Source: Chara braunii
Taxonomy: Eukaryota; Streptophyta; Charophyceae; Charales; Characeae
Reading direction: 5' to 3'
Assembly (NCBI GenBank): GCA_003427395.1
Contig: BFEA01000006.1
Span: forward strand, 4,484,942 to 4,506,037
Length of the DNA stretch: 21,096 bases
In this document: positions 18,380 through 21,096 of the stretch, in pieces
Layout: each line of letters begins with the position of its first letter
Numbering within the stretch: position 1 is the stretch's first letter
Made by a program: the position numbers and the translations under genes
The notes under the pieces: model-generated
What the model was told of the DNA's origin: nothing
What the model saw: only the letters and a program-made list of their open reading frames with translations
Databases searched by the model: none

Positions 18380-20542
18380 ATGAATTTAATATCCTATTCA
18401 TTCTATCTTATCTATAATAAAGCACGCTCTGTAGGATTTGAACCTACGACATCAGGTTTTGGAGACCTGCGTTCTGAGTGGTCAGGGAAGGACCCCAAAG
18501 ACTCTTGGGCAATTATCAGTAGAGATCCTGAGGGTGAATATTTCGTGGTAGAGGTCAATGTAGGTGGCCGCAAAGTGGGTGCATTCGTAGACATAGGCTC
18601 TATACGAAATTTCATTAGTCGAGCTTGCGTGGACAAACTGCGCTTAGGGGACCAAGTGCAGTGGCTTAGCAGAACTGTGGCTTCTACGCTAGCCAACAAG
18701 CACCAAATGGTAGTAAAAGACTATGCCAAGGACATAGTCTGTTCCTTCTCTTATGGAGGACGGGAAGTGAGGCACAAAATCTCATTCCTCGTTAGCGACG
18801 AACTGCCCTTCGATATTTTATTAGGCATGTACTACCTCGATGTTGCTCGACCTCAGTTTGACTGGGATAGAAAGGTGTTGATCCACAAGCTGCCCAACGG
18901 TAGAACCCCTAGATTGCAGAAGTTCAAAGCTAGCAATTTAGTGGAAAACTACAGGTGCATGTCCGCAACTTCTTTCTATAACTACTATAAGGAGAATCGC
19001 GAGGAGGGCATCTATCTAGTCTTTGTCTCTGAGAAAGGGAAGGCCGTTAAAACACCCCCAGAGATAGAATCAGTCGTCGCACAATATTCCGACCTTTTTG
19101 AGGAGCCCACCGGCGTGGTGGAAAGGGAGGTGGTCCATGCGATAGAGGTTGTCCCAGGTAGTAAGGTGCCTAGAGGACGAATCTATAGGATGTCTCCTGC
19201 GGAGTTGGATGAGCTCCACCGCCAGCTCAAGGAGCTCATAGAAAAGGGATGGATTCGGCCTACTACCTCCCCTTACGGTGCGCCAATCTTATTTGTCCCT
19301 AAGAAGGGAGGTACCTTAAGGATGTGCACCGACTATAGGGGCCTCAATGACATCACCGTTAAGAACGCAGAGCCCCTACCCCGCATTGACGACCTATTAG
19401 ATAGACTGCAGGGATGTCGGTACTTCACAAAGATATTTTTGAAGCCCGGATACCATCAAATTGCCATTAGACCGGAGGACCAACACAAAACTGCCTTTCA
19501 GACCAGGTACGAACTATACGAGTTTGTGGTGATGCCCTTTGGCCTATGCAATGCACCTGGAACATTCAAGCACGCAATGAACAAGATTTTTCATGAGTAC
19601 TTGGATAAGTTTACCGTCGTGTACCTCGACAATATTCTTAGCTTTGGTAGGAATGTAGAGGAGCACGCTGAGCACTTAAAAATAGTGCTAGGTCTCCTAA
19701 GACAGCACCAGTACAAGGTAAACTTGGAGAAATGCGAGTTCCGTCGCACCAAGATCTTGTACTTGGGTCATGAAATCTTCGCGGATGGGTTGAGGCCGGA
19801 CGATGCCAAAGTGGCCAGCATACGGGACGGGCCCAGGCCTCAAACCGTTACCGAGGTCCGATCGTTTTTGGGGATGACGCGCTACTATCGTCCGTTTGTT
19901 AACAACTATACTATAGCTTCCCCATTAACAGATCTAACTCGACTTGACACCCCTTGGGAGTGGACTAAAGAGTGTGAGGCAAGCTTCAAGAAATTGAAGT
20001 ATGCTTTGACACACTACGAGGTCCTCAAACTTCCGGATCCTAATAAGCCATTTGTTGTGACCACAGACGCCAACCAATATGGTATAGGCGCGGTCTTTGC
20101 GCAGAAGGAGGGGCCAAAGTTGAGACCCATCGAGTATATGAGTAAGAAGATGCAGTTTCAAAAGCTAGCAAAGTCCACGTATGAGCGTGAGCTCTATGCC
20201 CTCTATAAAGCGCTGGTCCATTGGAGGCACTACCTCCTAGGCAGATTCTTCTACGTGAGATCTGATCATGAGACATTGCACTGGATCAAGACACAACCTG
20301 TACTCTCTGACGCACTTAAGCGGTGGATTCACGTGATAGACATGTACAACTATCAATTTTATCCAATCAACGGAGAGTACAACAAAGTGGCTGATGCACT
20401 ATCACAAAGGGCAGATTATCTGGGCGCACTAGCGACTGAGTTTGGTGTATCTAACTATGTAACTGGATCCTTGGTGAAGCCTATCAACAAGATACAGTCA
20501 TGTCTGAAATCATTTGTGGATTTCAAGCGACGGATAAGGTAA
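18380..20542 (+). pseudogene. pol: Ty3/gypsy pol: protease, reverse transcriptase, RNase H; chimeric start
   Basis: The open frame is 720 codons, but its ATG and first 32 residues come from the chloroplast spacer and antisense trnW (KARSVGFEPTTSGFGDL). True pol sequence starts about residue 33 (18476). A retropepsin-like region spans about 55-165 with the active site at 71-74 reading DIGS instead of D(T/S)G. Reverse transcriptase spans about 255-470: TSPYGAPILFVPKKGG, CTDYRGLND, MPFGLCNAPGTF. Its catalytic core is altered: the usual KIDL reads KIFL (residue 353) and YLDD reads YLDN (residues 415-418), so two of three catalytic Asp are lost. RNase H spans about 555-680 and keeps D563, E604, D629 and D672. 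The stop at 20540-20542 results from a frameshift near 20485, not the real end. It is unlikely to be an active polymerase. Confidence 0.9.
18423..18475 (-). pseudogene. trnW-CCA: Chloroplast tRNA-Trp (CCA) fragment, 5' part missing
   Basis: On the minus strand the sequence contains a complete anticodon arm (CAGGT-CTCCAAA-ACCTG, 18453-18469) with anticodon CCA, the variable loop, a complete T arm (GTAGG-TTCAAAT-CCTAC, 18431-18447) and the 3' acceptor strand AGAGCGT with discriminator G ending at 18423. The D arm and 5' acceptor strand are absent: homology stops at 18475, where retroelement sequence resumes. It cannot fold as a tRNA. Confidence 0.85.
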
Positions 20543-20670
20543 CCTCCGACGAATTTACGATGGTAGATGGCTTACTGTTTCTTGTGAAGGCAGTGAATAA
20601 AAGATTGTGTGTTGCGAATAGTGAATCTTTGTGTAGTTTATTTTTAGGAGAACAAGTGGACCCCGCCACG
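20480..20670 (+). pseudogene. pol: Integrase N-terminal remnant in a shifted frame
   Basis: From about 20490 the pol reading continues in another frame as VMSEIICGFQATDKV, then SDEFTMVDGLLFLVKAVNKR, then SLCSLFLGE. The VDGLLF motif is typical of the linker between RNase H and the integrase zinc-binding domain in Ty3/gypsy polyproteins. The HHCC zinc-binding residues are not reached: a TAG follows near 20674 and CT microsatellites begin at 20694. The element is thus truncated at the start of integrase, and no 3' LTR is present in the window. Confidence 0.6.
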
Positions 20671-20689
20671 GCGTAGCAACACTCGCTGA

Positions 20690-20693
<4 letters not shown>

Positions 20694-20749
<56 letters not shown>

Positions 20750-20771
20750 CGCTCGCTCTCGCTCTCTCTCT
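20694..20771. repeat. CT microsatellite
   Basis: CT repeats with a few GCTC variants near 20747-20762. It begins shortly after the truncated integrase remnant and replaces the rest of pol. Confidence 0.95.
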
Positions 20772-20795
20772 ATGGTCGGCGGTCACATCCCCCTA

Positions 20796-20800
<5 letters not shown>

Positions 20801-20851
<51 letters not shown>
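20801..20851. repeat. CT microsatellite
   Basis: Uninterrupted CT repeat of about 50 bases, separated from the preceding block by about 30 bases of unique sequence. Confidence 0.95.
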
Positions 20852-20852
<1 letters not shown>

Positions 20853-21042
20853 CTCGGTCGAATCATGAACATCTCACACACACACATTCCATTGATAGGA
20901 TGAGCAAAATCGGAATGAATCTTCTGCTAAAACGGGGAAATATACACTGCCACTTTTTTACTTGCTCGTTCTATCGATCCAAGTAGCGTGCGGCGAGCTG
21001 TGGGGCTGGAGACTTGGCTGTTGGCCGAGGTTGGAGAGTTAT

Positions 21043-21044
<2 letters not shown>
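20852..21044 (+). repeat. Copy of a dispersed repeat between microsatellites
   Basis: About 190 bases between CT blocks with no gene. The stretch 20896-20965 resembles two parts of the window at 6749-6785 and 7333-7370 (AGCAAAATCGGAATGAATC, then CTAAAACGGGGAAATA, then CACTGCCACTTTTTTAC). A short CA repeat lies at 20876-20884. Confidence 0.45.

Positions 21045-21096
<52 letters not shown>
21045..21096. repeat. CT microsatellite running off the window end
   Basis: Uninterrupted CT repeat of 52 bases that continues to the last base of the window, so its true length is unknown. Confidence 0.95.

Larger units (their letters stand above)
17604..18475. other. Nuclear insertion of chloroplast DNA (NUPT), mosaic of three genes
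   Basis: About 870 bp of AT-rich sequence interrupts the retroelement between gag and protease. It carries, in order, a reversed 3' part of chloroplast rps4, a forward 3' half of rpoA with a short AT-rich spacer, and a reversed 3' part of trnW(CCA). In land-plant chloroplast genomes these three genes are not neighbours, so the piece was probably assembled from separate fragments; a lineage with a different chloroplast gene order is an alternative. Base composition differs sharply from both flanks. No target-site duplication was found, which fits repair-mediated capture. Two undetermined bases (18060, 18063) lie within it. Confidence 0.85.

Noticed and set aside
17590-18485. Target-site duplication around the chloroplast insertion
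   Set aside because: CTGAGT occurs near both sides (17571 and 18474), but not at the left breakpoint, so it is probably chance.

Overview
This looks like repeat-rich nuclear DNA from an organism of the plant lineage. I recognise no intact host gene. The evidence for lineage is threefold: nested, decayed Ty3/gypsy retrotransposons of the chromovirus type; primer-binding sites resembling the complement of initiator tRNA-Met; and an inserted piece of chloroplast DNA carrying fragments of rps4, rpoA and trnW(CCA). A streptophyte alga such as Chara is my best guess, but it is inference. No cellular gene here fixes the species.

Layout. 1-1174: nothing recognisable. 1175-2168: a plus-strand LTR followed by a primer-binding site and about 1.1 kb of unassigned sequence. 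3311-4010: a broken gag 5' fragment. 4381-5712: diverged repeats, including nine spaced copies of one short motif. 5713-9080: no genes, but a degenerate repeat family at 6380-6721. 9080-9970: a probable minus-strand retroelement 5' end (primer-binding site and weak gag-like reading frame). 9970-11400: simple and low-complexity DNA including about 100 bp of nearly pure G. 11412-11606: a well-formed tRNA-derived SINE with A-rich tail and target-site duplication. 11607-13807: unassigned sequence plus two small tandem repeat families. 13808-15384 (minus strand): the 3' end of a chromovirus, in order integrase C-terminus, chromodomain, polypurine tract and LTR. 15427-20670 (plus strand): a second Ty3/gypsy element with gag, protease, reverse transcriptase, RNase H and the start of integrase. 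It is split between gag and protease by a chloroplast-DNA mosaic at about 17604-18475. 20694-21096: three CT microsatellite blocks with a copy of a dispersed repeat between them.

Every retroelement gene is disabled by stops, frameshifts, truncation or loss of catalytic residues. Observations most worth following are the rps4/rpoA/trnW chloroplast mosaic, which also provides the start of a 720-codon chimeric reading frame; the nine-copy imperfect-palindrome motif array; the SINE with its target-site duplication; and the inverted pair of LTRs of one family about 12 kb apart. I see no convincing new protein system in the window.
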